From assembly GCF_000505545.1 (NCBI RefSeq), contig NZ_AYTB01000020.1:1-51574 (forward strand): a stretch of DNA of 51,574 bases, read 5' to 3'. Each line of letters starts with the position of its first letter. Positions within the stretch are counted from its first letter, which is position 1. The notes beneath the pieces were generated by a model. The model was given only the letters and a program-made list of their open reading frames with translations. It was not told the DNA's origin and ran no database searches. Shown here piece after piece: positions 32,594 through 41,317 of this stretch. This DNA comes from Kurthia huakuii LAM0618. GTDB taxonomy: Bacteria; Bacillota; Bacilli; Bacillales_A; Planococcaceae. The translations under genes were made by a program, and so were the position numbers.

Positions 32594-34081
32594 ATGCTAA
32601 AAACGTTTTATAACATCCTATTACATAATGGAATTGCTACATATCGCTATAAAAATTCACATGCACCAGAACAAAAGCGTCTACAAATGGCACATTTGGA
32701 ACAACAAACGCGCCAAGGTGTTCTTTTTGCGGTGCGAAACAAAGAAGATTTTTCAAAACATGGCGTCAAAGGCTATATTATTAATTCAAAAGAGCGCTTA
32801 TTAGAAGATGTGGCACGTTTAAGCCACTTTACACCTAATGTGTATCGCTTTGGTGCATATACCGATACGAAACGCACCATTGTGCACGGGTTTGTCGAAA
32901 CGAATTTGCAACAAATTAATGCGTTTGTTGTTGATATTGATACGAAAGCTTTTTCGGTGCAAGATATTTTACTAGCATGTCTAGATGACTCCATTGGTGC
33001 ACCAACTGCGATTGTGGCCTCGCCGCGCGGTTATCAAGTATATTTCGTCTTAAGTGAACCATTATTTATTTCAAATAAAAATGATTTCCAAGGCTTGAAA
33101 GTAGCAAAACGTATTGCAGCAAATTTAAAAACGAGTTTACAAGCCGTTCAGGCAGATCCTTATTGTAATGATTTTGGATTTTTCCGTGCACCAACTGAAC
33201 AAAACCTTGTCTGGGTACAGCTTGAGCAAACGTATAGCATCAAGCAATGGATTGATTGGTCGATGCGTCAACAAGAAGATGCACCATTTTATGCGGTTCG
33301 TCCAAACCCGTCTACAAACAATTTAATGCACACCGATTGGTTCCACGCACTTGTCAATTCTGCTCATATTAAAGGAGCAAAAGGGCAAATTGGCCGTAAT
33401 AATACATTATTCACACTAGCGCTTATTTGTTATAGCGAAGGAAAGTCAGCAAATGAAGCGTTTGATATTATTGATGAATTTAATGCGAATTTGCACCAAC
33501 CATTAGCGCATCATGAACTAACAACGGTCGTACGTTCTGCTTATTCGGGACGCTACCGCGGTGCATCAAAACAATATATTGAAGAACTATTAGCATTATA
33601 TGTACCACATCAACAATTTGAATTGCCAACAGGTGGCTGGTACAAATTCAAAAAAGAACGCCATGAACGCAGCCGCAGTCATTATACGGAATGGGAAGCG
33701 GACATCATCGCATACATTACGGCCCAAAAATGCACCACTGGACCATTTATTTGGCGTTCGCAAAAACAGTTATGTGAGGCCCTAAATATGCCGCAAAGCT
33801 CATTGAATGAAATCATTAAAAAATCAGAGCAATTGGTGCTTATTCGTAAAGGAAAAGGCCGTGGTGCAAAAACCGGCTGGACAACGGTAGCCATTTATAT
33901 TAATTATGTACGCACGCAAGCGCAAAAGCTGTCACAACAAAAAAGCGCACTGCGTATTTCACTATGGTCATTTATTGCAGAAACTAACTTTATCGCATCA
34001 ATAGCATGCACAAAGCTTATCGAACAGCTCTATCAAATCATGCCATACAAACTACCGAAACTTGTCGGTAACTCTGGCTAA
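32594..34081 (+). CDS. primase-like protein (AEP core and PriCT domain)
   Basis: A 495-aa protein. FVVDIDTK (D114 and D116) and AIVASPRGYQVYFVL look like archaeo-eukaryotic primase motifs. Residues about 250-330 (GRNNTLFTLALICYSEGKSA to SAYSGRYRGA) match the primase C-terminal PriCT_1 domain. A winged-helix-like part follows (PQSSLNEIIKKSEQLVLIRK). Probably primes plasmid replication at the adjacent origin. AGGAGGTG lies about 9 bases before ATG 32594. TGGTGCA heptamers continue inside the coding sequence. Confidence 0.8.
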   Translation: MLKTFYNILLHNGIATYRYKNSHAPEQKRLQMAHLEQQTRQGVLFAVRNKEDFSKHGVKGYIINSKERLLEDVARLSHFTPNVYRFGAYTDTKRTIVHGFVETNLQQINAFVVDIDTKAFSVQDILLACLDDSIGAPTAIVASPRGYQVYFVLSEPLFISNKNDFQGLKVAKRIAANLKTSLQAVQADPYCNDFGFFRAPTEQNLVWVQLEQTYSIKQWIDWSMRQQEDAPFYAVRPNPSTNNLMHTDWFHALVNSAHIKGAKGQIGRNNTLFTLALICYSEGKSANEAFDIIDEFNANLHQPLAHHELTTVVRSAYSGRYRGASKQYIEELLALYVPHQQFELPTGGWYKFKKERHERSRSHYTEWEADIIAYITAQKCTTGPFIWRSQKQLCEALNMPQSSLNEIIKKSEQLVLIRKGKGRGAKTGWTTVAIYINYVRTQAQKLSQQKSALRISLWSFIAETNFIASIACTKLIEQLYQIMPYKLPKLVGNSG

Positions 34082-34134
34082 TTAATACTCCACTATGCCA
34101 ATACATATTTCTAGTTACTGTGGTGCGATTAAAA

Positions 34135-34165
34135 AAAGACTTACCAATATATTTGATAAGTCTTT
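34135..34165 (-). terminator. par operon terminator
   Basis: Stem AAAGACTTA / TAAGTCTTT; T-rich on the minus strand. Confidence 0.7.
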
Positions 34166-34175
34166 AGAAGTTATG

Positions 34176-34508
34176 TTATTTAAGTGCCTGTTTATAAGAT
34201 TCTAATTGTTGTATTAATTGATCTTCATCCATCTCTAGTAGTTTATCTACTGCGAAATCAATTACTTCTAACAATTTCATATCATGTTGTGCTGCATTAA
34301 TTTTAAAGAATTGATGCGCTTTTGCAGACATTAACGTTGTTTTACGTTCTACTTTTTCTTTCTTCTTTGGTTCAGAAGCTATATCTTCATGCATTAAAGC
34401 TAAGCCACGTGCCTTTGGTTCAGAGAAAGCAGCTTGATGAGGATTTTCACCTTCAGCACTAAACTTGCTATTCAGTGCATCATTTTCTAATAAGTTTTTA
34501 CGTCCCAT
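34176..34508 (-). CDS. small partition partner (ribbon-helix-helix, ParB/omega-like)
   Basis: 110 aa: a flexible, charged N-terminus (about 1-52) then a ribbon-helix-helix: strand RKTTLMS, helix AKAHQFFKINAAQHD, helix KLLEVIDFAVDKLLEM. Downstream of parA with a 12-bp gap and its own AGGAGG site. In type Ib partition systems such proteins bind arrays of short repeats as dimers, repress the operon, and activate ParA through the N-terminal tail. I infer that it binds the TTAANNNN arrays. Confidence 0.75.
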   Translation of the reverse strand: MGRKNLLENDALNSKFSAEGENPHQAAFSEPKARGLALMHEDIASEPKKKEKVERKTTLMSAKAHQFFKINAAQHDMKLLEVIDFAVDKLLEMDEDQLIQQLESYKQALK

Positions 34509-34520
34509 ATGCGAGACCTC

Positions 34521-35627
34521 CTATAAATTCTTTAATTCTTTTAATTGCACAAGAGAACCTTTTGTTTCTGCCCATTGGACAATACGCGGGATAACATAAC
34601 GTTTTTTCGCTGTTTCAATATCTTTGAAAACATCACGTAACGCTGTTGTTAATTGATTAGCGGTAAATTCTAAACGTTCAAGTACATCATCACGATAAAA
34701 GACAGCTTTATCAAAGGCTTCAATGAGCGTATTGTATTCGATATGGTTTAAATCATCGCTAGCAAGCTCTAACAGTTGTTCTAAGCGGATTTTATTCGTA
34801 TTTATAGGTAACTTGCCAACACGTATTAAAATCTCTTGTGCAAGCGAATCATACATCGCAAATGTGTTTTTATCATGTTGATCAAATTTATTCGGATTGG
34901 GTGGCACTAAATCGTAACGTTTTACGCGTTCACGTTCATAAACACGCGAGTAGAAAATATGATCACCATATGTTTGAAGTGCAGATGAAATCACCGTGTA
35001 ATCGACATTACTACGCTTATTTTCAAGATACATGAGAATACCTAACAGTTTTGCACCATCATAGCCATATTTCGAGTTATGAGCACTCTCAGCCGTTTTG
35101 TTCGACTCTTTAAGAAAACTACTCATTTGGCGATAACTTTTCGCCTGCGTCATCATAACGCCGATATAATAGTCACTCGCCACGATAGCATTAATATTTT
35201 GAATATTTGAAGTAGGCGGCACATCATACAAAATAAAATCATAATTGGCTTCTACTTGTTGAATGACTAAATCTAAATAAAGACCTGATTCAAACTCTCC
35301 AAAAACACCTTTATTAAACAATAATAAATCCAAGCCACTTAACTCTTCCCCAGAAGGAATTAAATCTAAATGATCGTCCAATTTAATAACGGCTTCAGTC
35401 GCTGTTTTCGGTGACTTAATCGCCTCAAAAACAGATGTATGATTTGCTAACTCATGTTGTACATTAAATGTGCGGACTAAAAAGTCAGTTGAGTCAGCTT
35501 GTGCATCGAAATCGACAACGAGTACTCGTTGATTAAAATGTTTTGCTAAAGAAATCGCGAGGAGACAAGTCGTGGTTGTTTTACCAACGCCACCTTTACT
35601 GTTACCTAGCGTAATTTTAATTGCCAC
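34521..35627 (-). CDS. parA: ParA-family partition ATPase
   Basis: 368 aa. Deviant Walker A SKGGVGKTT near the N-terminus, Walker A' VDFDAQADST, and Walker B ILYDVPPTS. MinD/ParA fold with no N-terminal HTH, and a helical C-terminal 100 residues. It binds the nucleoid with ATP and moves plasmid complexes. I chose GTG 35627 because the AAGGGAG site is about 10 bases upstream; a GTG at 35636 is too close. Array I lies 60-115 bp upstream. Confidence 0.9.
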   Translation of the reverse strand: MAIKITLGNSKGGVGKTTTTCLLAISLAKHFNQRVLVVDFDAQADSTDFLVRTFNVQHELANHTSVFEAIKSPKTATEAVIKLDDHLDLIPSGEELSGLDLLLFNKGVFGEFESGLYLDLVIQQVEANYDFILYDVPPTSNIQNINAIVASDYYIGVMMTQAKSYRQMSSFLKESNKTAESAHNSKYGYDGAKLLGILMYLENKRSNVDYTVISSALQTYGDHIFYSRVYERERVKRYDLVPPNPNKFDQHDKNTFAMYDSLAQEILIRVGKLPINTNKIRLEQLLELASDDLNHIEYNTLIEAFDKAVFYRDDVLERLEFTANQLTTALRDVFKDIETAKKRYVIPRIVQWAETKGSLVQLKELKNL

Positions 35628-35685
35628 AAATTCCACACTCCCTTAATTCTTACAATAGCTATAGTATAGCAAAAAAAATACTAAA

Positions 35686-35741
35686 TTAATATATTAGTTT
35701 TTTAATTGATTAAGCTATTAATAAATTAACTAATTAATTGT
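35686..35741. repeat. TTAANNNN array I (7 units), parA promoter region
   Basis: Seven unspaced 8-bp units (one starts TTAG), with exact TTAACTAATTAA at 35726-35737. Position upstream of parA-rhh is where a type Ib centromere/operator is expected. Confidence 0.92.
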
Positions 35742-35754
35742 TTGAAAATATAAT

Positions 35755-35796
35755 AAAAAAGCACCAATTTATACGCGGAAATCGTAAAATTGATGC
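35755..35796 (-). terminator. terminator of the two-component operon
   Basis: Minus-strand stem GCATCAATTT / AAATTGGTGC with one U-G wobble, then TTTTTT. Confidence 0.75.
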
Positions 35797-35804
35797 GTCA
35801 CTAT

Positions 35805-37037
35805 TCAAATTGGAAAAATCACTTGGAATGAAGCTCCTTTTGAGTCAGCACTTGAAACAATAATTTTTCCCGAATGTTGTTCGACAATTGCTTTTGCTAG
35901 AGCAAGACCTAGGCCTGTACCATTTCGTTGGCGAGCAACATCCCCGCGATAAAAACGGTCAAAAATTAACGGTAAATCATGTTCGGGAATCCCAATACCA
36001 TTATCAGTGACGGTCATTTTTATCGCATTACTTTCTTTAATTAGCGAAAGTGAAATAGGACCCTTTTTAGTATATAACTTCGCATTGTCTAATAAGATAT
36101 AGAGCAATTCTTGTATTTTTGTTATGTCACCAAAAAATTCAATATTTTCTTCGATTTCGGTAACAAATTGTATTTCAGCAGGCATTATTTTTTGAAATTT
36201 AATGGCAATTTTTTTAAGTAAATCAGAAAGAGGAATTACTTCTTGATGTTGAGCCCATTGCTGTTGATCGTGGCGAGCTAAAAATAATAATTTTTCTAAA
36301 AGGGCTTCCATTAATTGTGCTTCATCTTTCATATCATGTACTAATTCTTTGCTAAAAGGACTTAGTGTGTGTGCCTCTTCTAACTCCAAAATTTCAAGTG
36401 AACTATAAAAAATGCTGAGAGGTGTTCGTAATTCATGAGAAGCATCAGAAACAAACTTTTTTTGCTTATCAAAAGACCATTGAATAGGAACCATAGCTTT
36501 TCTGGCCATATAATAACTAAGTAGCCCAATTAAAATTGTTGAGATACACGTTAATAAAATAAGTAGTTGAATTGTTTTTTGGAAAAAATGTTTTTGTAGC
36601 GTGATAGATTTCCCTAAAATAATATAGCCAGCAACGTTATGTTTTTCATAAATTGGTTTTTTTAGCAGTAAGAAATAGTGTTCTTGCCATTCGAAATGAA
36701 CGGAAGAATTTTCTGATATAGGGCTATGTGAATAAAATTGCTCTAATTGTTGCTGCATTCCTTTATACGTTTCATCACCATGAACGAAGTTGTGATCTTT
36801 TGTATAGATGTAATAAAAATAATTTTGATCAGGGTCATAGCTTAACCGCTGTTGCTCATGCATATATGCATAAAAATCGTATTTTTGCTTTTCATAATGA
36901 GATTCTAGTTCATCTAGCTGCTGGGTATTCATTAAATTTACGAGTGCAAAATAAAAGATAATAAGGAAAAAAGAGAAAAATAAAAAGAATAGTGTTGCAT
37001 ATAATAATGATAATTTTTTCCTCGTTTTATGAAACAC
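35805..37037 (-). CDS. sensor histidine kinase
   Basis: A 410-aa protein with two membrane helices (about 11-34 and 157-177) around a 120-residue extracellular sensor. HisKA box SDASHELRTPLS (H201), then N box ELLYILLDNA, G1 DNGIGIPEHD and G2 GTGLGLALAK. Autophosphorylates and passes phosphate to the response regulator encoded upstream (11-bp overlap). No HAMP is obvious. The signal is unknown. Confidence 0.93.
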   Translation of the reverse strand: MFHKTRKKLSLLYATLFFLFFSFFLIIFYFALVNLMNTQQLDELESHYEKQKYDFYAYMHEQQRLSYDPDQNYFYYIYTKDHNFVHGDETYKGMQQQLEQFYSHSPISENSSVHFEWQEHYFLLLKKPIYEKHNVAGYIILGKSITLQKHFFQKTIQLLILLTCISTILIGLLSYYMARKAMVPIQWSFDKQKKFVSDASHELRTPLSIFYSSLEILELEEAHTLSPFSKELVHDMKDEAQLMEALLEKLLFLARHDQQQWAQHQEVIPLSDLLKKIAIKFQKIMPAEIQFVTEIEENIEFFGDITKIQELLYILLDNAKLYTKKGPISLSLIKESNAIKMTVTDNGIGIPEHDLPLIFDRFYRGDVARQRNGTGLGLALAKAIVEQHSGKIIVSSADSKGASFQVIFPI

Positions 37038-37707
37038 AGTGATTCCTCAATTTATAGCCGATGCCTCGTATGTTTTGAATGTATGATTTTTCAGGATTAG
37101 TATCAATCTTCTTTCGCACGAGTCTTACAAGTGCATCTAACGAATTGTTAGAAACATCAAAATCATAGCCCCAAATATGTGTACAAATCTGTTCTCTCGT
37201 TAGTACTTGCCCTTTATTAATGAATAAATATTCTAATAATAAAAACTCATTTTTTGTTAATTCGACTTCAATGTGATCGCGTAGAACAGTGCGAGAGTCT
37301 ATACATAATTGTAATTGTTCTACTTGGATAATTTTTTCGATTATTTTTTCTTTTCTCCGTAATGTTGCTCGAATTCTAGCTAAAAGCTCGTCCATTTTAA
37401 ATGGTTTGATGACATAATCATCTGCTCCAGTGTCTAACCCTTGAATGACATCTGCTGTATCGTCTTTAGCAGTCAACATTAAAATACCACCATTAAATCC
37501 ATCATTTCGTAATTGCCTGCAAACTTCAATACCACTCAAATAGGGCATCATCCAATCTAAAATAAGTAAATCATATTTTTCAGCTATCGCATTATCGAGT
37601 GCGTGTTGGCCATTATCTACTTCAACAACATGATAAAATTCTTTTTTTAAAATATAACTGATATTTTTTCTTAAGCGTACATCATCTTCTGCTAGTAATA
37701 TTTTCAA
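37027..37707 (-). CDS. OmpR/PhoB-family response regulator
   Basis: 226 aa. Receiver with acidic pair EDD (7-9), phospho-Asp D51 in LILDWMMP, Thr in MLTAKDD and Lys in VIKPFKMDE. C-terminal winged helix (about 125-225, VELTKNEFLLLEYLF, ending RGIGYKLR). Pairs with the overlapping histidine kinase. AGGAGG precedes the ATG. Confidence 0.95.
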   Translation of the reverse strand: MKILLAEDDVRLRKNISYILKKEFYHVVEVDNGQHALDNAIAEKYDLLILDWMMPYLSGIEVCRQLRNDGFNGGILMLTAKDDTADVIQGLDTGADDYVIKPFKMDELLARIRATLRRKEKIIEKIIQVEQLQLCIDSRTVLRDHIEVELTKNEFLLLEYLFINKGQVLTREQICTHIWGYDFDVSNNSLDALVRLVRKKIDTNPEKSYIQNIRGIGYKLRNHCVS

Positions 37708-37824
37708 AATAAGCCTCCTACTTTATGCCGAAATACAATGTATCTCATAAAAAATGATACCATGTACTTTTTTTACAAACAATTATTGTCAGTATTTTGA
37801 TTCATTAAGTTTGTGTAAAAAATA

Positions 37825-37854
37825 AGGTATTCAACGATACAATCGTGAATACCT
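37825..37854 (-). terminator. terminator of the asparagine synthetase gene
   Basis: Stem AGGTATTCA / TGAATACCT, with a T-rich run on the minus strand. Confidence 0.75.
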
Positions 37855-37868
37855 CTTGTAGAAATTAC

Positions 37869-39716
37869 CTAAATCGTAATGAAAAAGCGCTTGTACCATA
37901 CAAGGAATACATACACGGTCCAAACATATCGACAGCGGTTTGCTTTTCCTTCATAATGTTCGTCCAAATAGTGAACTAATTGCGTTGTGTCAAAGAATTC
38001 CTTTGCAAAGTCAGCTGTAAACATTTCTTTCACTAAATTGTAATATTTTTCTTCGCGTAGCCAGTGACGTAGGGGCACAGGAAAACCGAGTTTTGGTCGT
38101 TGTGCCCATTCTTCGGGTAGCTCCTCGTAAGATGCTTGTCGTAGAACATATTTTGTCTCATTATTATTTACACGATATTTCGATGGGATTTTTTTTGCGA
38201 CTTCCATCACTTCTTTATCTAAAAAGGGGACACGCAATTCAAGCGAATGAGCCATACTCATTTTGTCAGCTTTTAATAAAATATCACCAGGCATCCAAAG
38301 ATGTAAATCGAGGTATTGCATTTTTGTCACATCATCATCACCTGGGATTTCATCATAAATGCGTTGTGTGATTGACTGAACAGAGGGACCATGTTGATAA
38401 TCGGATGTTAGCACCTTTATGGCATCATCTTCATCCCAAACAATCGCATGACCAATAAAACGTTCTTCTACCGTTTTCCCACCTTTTACGAGGAAATGCG
38501 TATATTGATTTTTCGGTAAACGTTCTGCAACTCCTCGAACCGCTTTACGTACACCAAATGGAACTTTTTCATATTGTTGCATTTTATTTGAGTTTTTATA
38601 CCAAGAATAGCCGCCAAATATTTCATCTGCACCTTCACCGGAGAGCACGACCGTTACGTCTTTTGCTGCTAATTCAGATAAGAAATAAAGTGGTAACGAG
38701 GATAGATTGGATTGCGGTTCATCCATATGCCATTGAATTTTAGGGAGCGCTTCAAAGCATTCTTCAGCAGAAATATATTTTCGTTCATTTTGCACATCGA
38801 TTGTATCCGAAAGCTCTTTTGCTAAATTGGTTTCATTAAACATCGTTTCATATTCGGAAAAACCGACTGAAAATGATTTATGTGGACGTAGTAATGTTGT
38901 AATATAACTTGAATCAATACCACCTGATAAAAAAGAACCTACTTTTACATCGCTAATTTGATGGGCTGCAACAGCATCTTTCATTGTTTTGCGGATTTCC
39001 TCTACATAATTTTCGAGCGGTGCTTCTTTGGCATTAAATTTTTTATCCCAATATTGTACGATATTCATCTCACCATTCTGAATAATCATATAGTGAGCAG
39101 GTGGTAGTTTGTATACACCTTTAAAAAACGTTTCATCCATTGAATTATATTGGAATGTTAAATAAGGACGGAGGGCATCTTTGTTTAATTCCTTAATGAA
39201 CGCGGGATGCGGCAAAAATGCTTTAATTTCTGAACCAAAAAGAAAAGTTTGATCATATGTATGATTCGTATAATAAAGTGGTTTAATACCAAAGCCATCA
39301 CGAGCGATAAATTGTAAGTCTCTTTTTTTGTCCCAAATACAGAATGCGAACATTCCTCGAAGTTGTTTGACAAATTCCACACCATATTCTACATAGCCAT
39401 AAATGATTACTTCGCTATCAGATTGCGTTTTAAATGTATAACCTTTTGCAATCAATTCCGAGCGTAGTTCTTGAAAGTTAAAAATTTCACCGTTGAAGAC
39501 AAGTACGATATTCCCATCAGCACTATACATAGGCTGATTAGCTACGTCTGATAAATCAATAATACTTAATCGACGAAAGCCTAGCGTGACTTTTTCATCT
39601 GTATAAATTCCACCGCTATCTGGCCCTCGATGAATAATCGTATTCATCATATTTTCAATTGTTTGCTCGTGATCAATTTTAGTTGTTCCATTAATATAAC
39701 CAATAAATCCACACAT
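37869..39716 (-). CDS. asnO: asparagine synthetase, glutamine-hydrolysing
   Basis: 615 aa. N-terminal glutaminase with nucleophile Cys2 (MCGFIGYI), HRGPDSGG and NGEIFN; C-terminal synthetase with SGGIDSSY (pyrophosphate loop) and LSGEGADE. Converts aspartate, glutamine and ATP to asparagine. Length is near the B. subtilis AsnO type (about 614), which is sporulation-linked there; the symbol is by length and similarity. Stands alone with its own terminator. AGGTG precedes the ATG. Confidence 0.92.
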   Translation of the reverse strand: MCGFIGYINGTTKIDHEQTIENMMNTIIHRGPDSGGIYTDEKVTLGFRRLSIIDLSDVANQPMYSADGNIVLVFNGEIFNFQELRSELIAKGYTFKTQSDSEVIIYGYVEYGVEFVKQLRGMFAFCIWDKKRDLQFIARDGFGIKPLYYTNHTYDQTFLFGSEIKAFLPHPAFIKELNKDALRPYLTFQYNSMDETFFKGVYKLPPAHYMIIQNGEMNIVQYWDKKFNAKEAPLENYVEEIRKTMKDAVAAHQISDVKVGSFLSGGIDSSYITTLLRPHKSFSVGFSEYETMFNETNLAKELSDTIDVQNERKYISAEECFEALPKIQWHMDEPQSNLSSLPLYFLSELAAKDVTVVLSGEGADEIFGGYSWYKNSNKMQQYEKVPFGVRKAVRGVAERLPKNQYTHFLVKGGKTVEERFIGHAIVWDEDDAIKVLTSDYQHGPSVQSITQRIYDEIPGDDDVTKMQYLDLHLWMPGDILLKADKMSMAHSLELRVPFLDKEVMEVAKKIPSKYRVNNNETKYVLRQASYEELPEEWAQRPKLGFPVPLRHWLREEKYYNLVKEMFTADFAKEFFDTTQLVHYLDEHYEGKANRCRYVWTVYVFLVWYKRFFITI

Positions 39717-39909
39717 GTATGTTCACCTCATAAATTTAATAAATAAAATAATTAGCATTCGCCTATAATTGTGTACAAAAGTACGTTTAAGTTACTATAC
39801 CTTTCAAAAATGAAATGAAACTGAAAATAAAGAATTTTGTAAAATTTAACTTATTTTTAAACTTTGGGCATTATATTTAGGTAGATAATTAAATTTTGGA
39901 GGTTATGAA

Positions 39910-41043
39910 ATGAAAAAAATTACAGTTTCGACAATCGCGGTAGCTGTCGGGTTAACAGTCGTTACACCAATGGCTAGTGAAGCGGCATCATCGGTAAAAT
40001 TAAACAAAAAGAACGTATTAGTGCATGCTAAGTCAGAGAAAGTAGTAAAAGGCTATAAAGTATATAAGGGGAAACTTTATAAAAATGGTAAATTAAATAA
40101 AGGCTATGCAGTTATTGGCTCTGGTTTGAATATGAAGCTTTATCATAATGAAGCATTGAAAAAAGGCTATAAGACAGCGAAAAGCAATCAATATTTATTT
40201 AAAAATGGCAAACTAACAACAACATTAGTTGAACATAAAAGTTTATTTTATTATAAAGGGAAGTTAGCAAATGGCACGATTTCAAATACAACATATGTGA
40301 ATGGTAAAGTAACAATTGATGCGGCTACAAAGCAGTTTGTAACAGATGTAAAAACCGCGCTGACATCAAAGGGTGATGTAGCAGCAATCATCGTTAATTA
40401 TTTAGAAAAAAATGGGCAAGATATAACGGCTTATCAAAACTTGCAATATGTTGAAAATTTAAATGCGATTTTACCAGCGTTTATTAAAACAGATAGTGCG
40501 GACGACATCGTAGCATCTTTCCAAGTAGTAGTTGCAGAAGCAGTAAAAGCTGAGACAGAAATTGTGAAAGTGGATAAGCAATCAAAAGCACTGCTTGCAC
40601 AATATCAAGAGCTTCAAAAAACGTGGGGTAATGATGAAGCGAGTAAGGCCGCGCACATTGCATTCCTTCGCTCAATGCAAACGGAAATGACAAAGACTTA
40701 TCTTGAAATGAATAACTTGCCTGATACGACGAAATGGATTTTAACGAGTAAAGAAGTAGGGCTACAATATGATCAAGTGTTAGAAGATATGTGGCTACAA
40801 AGCTTAATTAAAATTGCGGATTTACAAGGTTTATCCGAGTATGTTGGTTACGGTAAATTTGCTAAACCAGAACAAGTAACCGTCGAAAATAAAGAGCAAG
40901 CAATAGCATTTTTAACTGTTATAAAAAGTTATACAGGTATTGAAAAGCACTTGTTAAGTGCTGGTGTAGCCGAGCGAGCAGGTATGGAATTAGATGCGTA
41001 TGTGCAACAGTTTGAAGCTGCGATTGTAGTATTAGAAAAGTAA
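39910..41043 (+). CDS. secreted repeat-containing surface protein, 377 aa
   Basis: Signal peptide MKKITVSTIAVAVGLTVVTP with cleavage near SEAAS. Residues 40-130 hold short Lys/Gly/Tyr repeats (YKVYKGKLYKNGKLNKGY; LFKNGKLTTT; LFYYKGKLANG) like wall-associated repeats of Lysinibacillus-type bacteria. The remaining 240 residues are helical without known family. GGAGG precedes the ATG. Probably exported and wall-associated. Confidence 0.75.
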   Translation: MKKITVSTIAVAVGLTVVTPMASEAASSVKLNKKNVLVHAKSEKVVKGYKVYKGKLYKNGKLNKGYAVIGSGLNMKLYHNEALKKGYKTAKSNQYLFKNGKLTTTLVEHKSLFYYKGKLANGTISNTTYVNGKVTIDAATKQFVTDVKTALTSKGDVAAIIVNYLEKNGQDITAYQNLQYVENLNAILPAFIKTDSADDIVASFQVVVAEAVKAETEIVKVDKQSKALLAQYQELQKTWGNDEASKAAHIAFLRSMQTEMTKTYLEMNNLPDTTKWILTSKEVGLQYDQVLEDMWLQSLIKIADLQGLSEYVGYGKFAKPEQVTVENKEQAIAFLTVIKSYTGIEKHLLSAGVAERAGMELDAYVQQFEAAIVVLEK

Positions 41044-41052
41044 TAATGATAG

Positions 41053-41206
41053 AGAGTGGGCTGGGACAAAACTCGATTTTTAGGAGAAATATAAAATTTG
41101 AGGCGTAATTTTCTTGTCTAAATGAATCATTTAATGCGCTTGAAAGCAAAAAAATGTGAGGCGATTTTGAAAATCGCCTCACATTTTTTTGTCCCAGCCT
41201 CTTTTT
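41053..41206. repeat. long nested inverted repeat with GGCTGGGACAAAA ends
   Basis: GGCTGGGACAAAA (41059-41071) pairs with its complement at 41187-41199. Inside is a near-perfect palindrome of over 40 bp (41148-41190) with a T run, which can act as a terminator after the secreted protein gene. Similar GGGCTGGGACA repeats occur between genes in many Firmicutes. Confidence 0.7.
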
Positions 41207-41317
41207 GGGAAATAAATAAAACAATATTACTAAATTAAATATATTTTAAAAGTTACATATTTTTAAGGTAATTGGGTATTTAGTATAATATGTACGTAAT
41301 TTTAAGGGGGAGAAGAG

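Noticed and set aside
39717-39909. T-box or other riboswitch upstream of the asparagine synthetase
   Set aside because: The spacer is under 200 bp and shows neither the T-box sequence nor a terminator/antiterminator pair.
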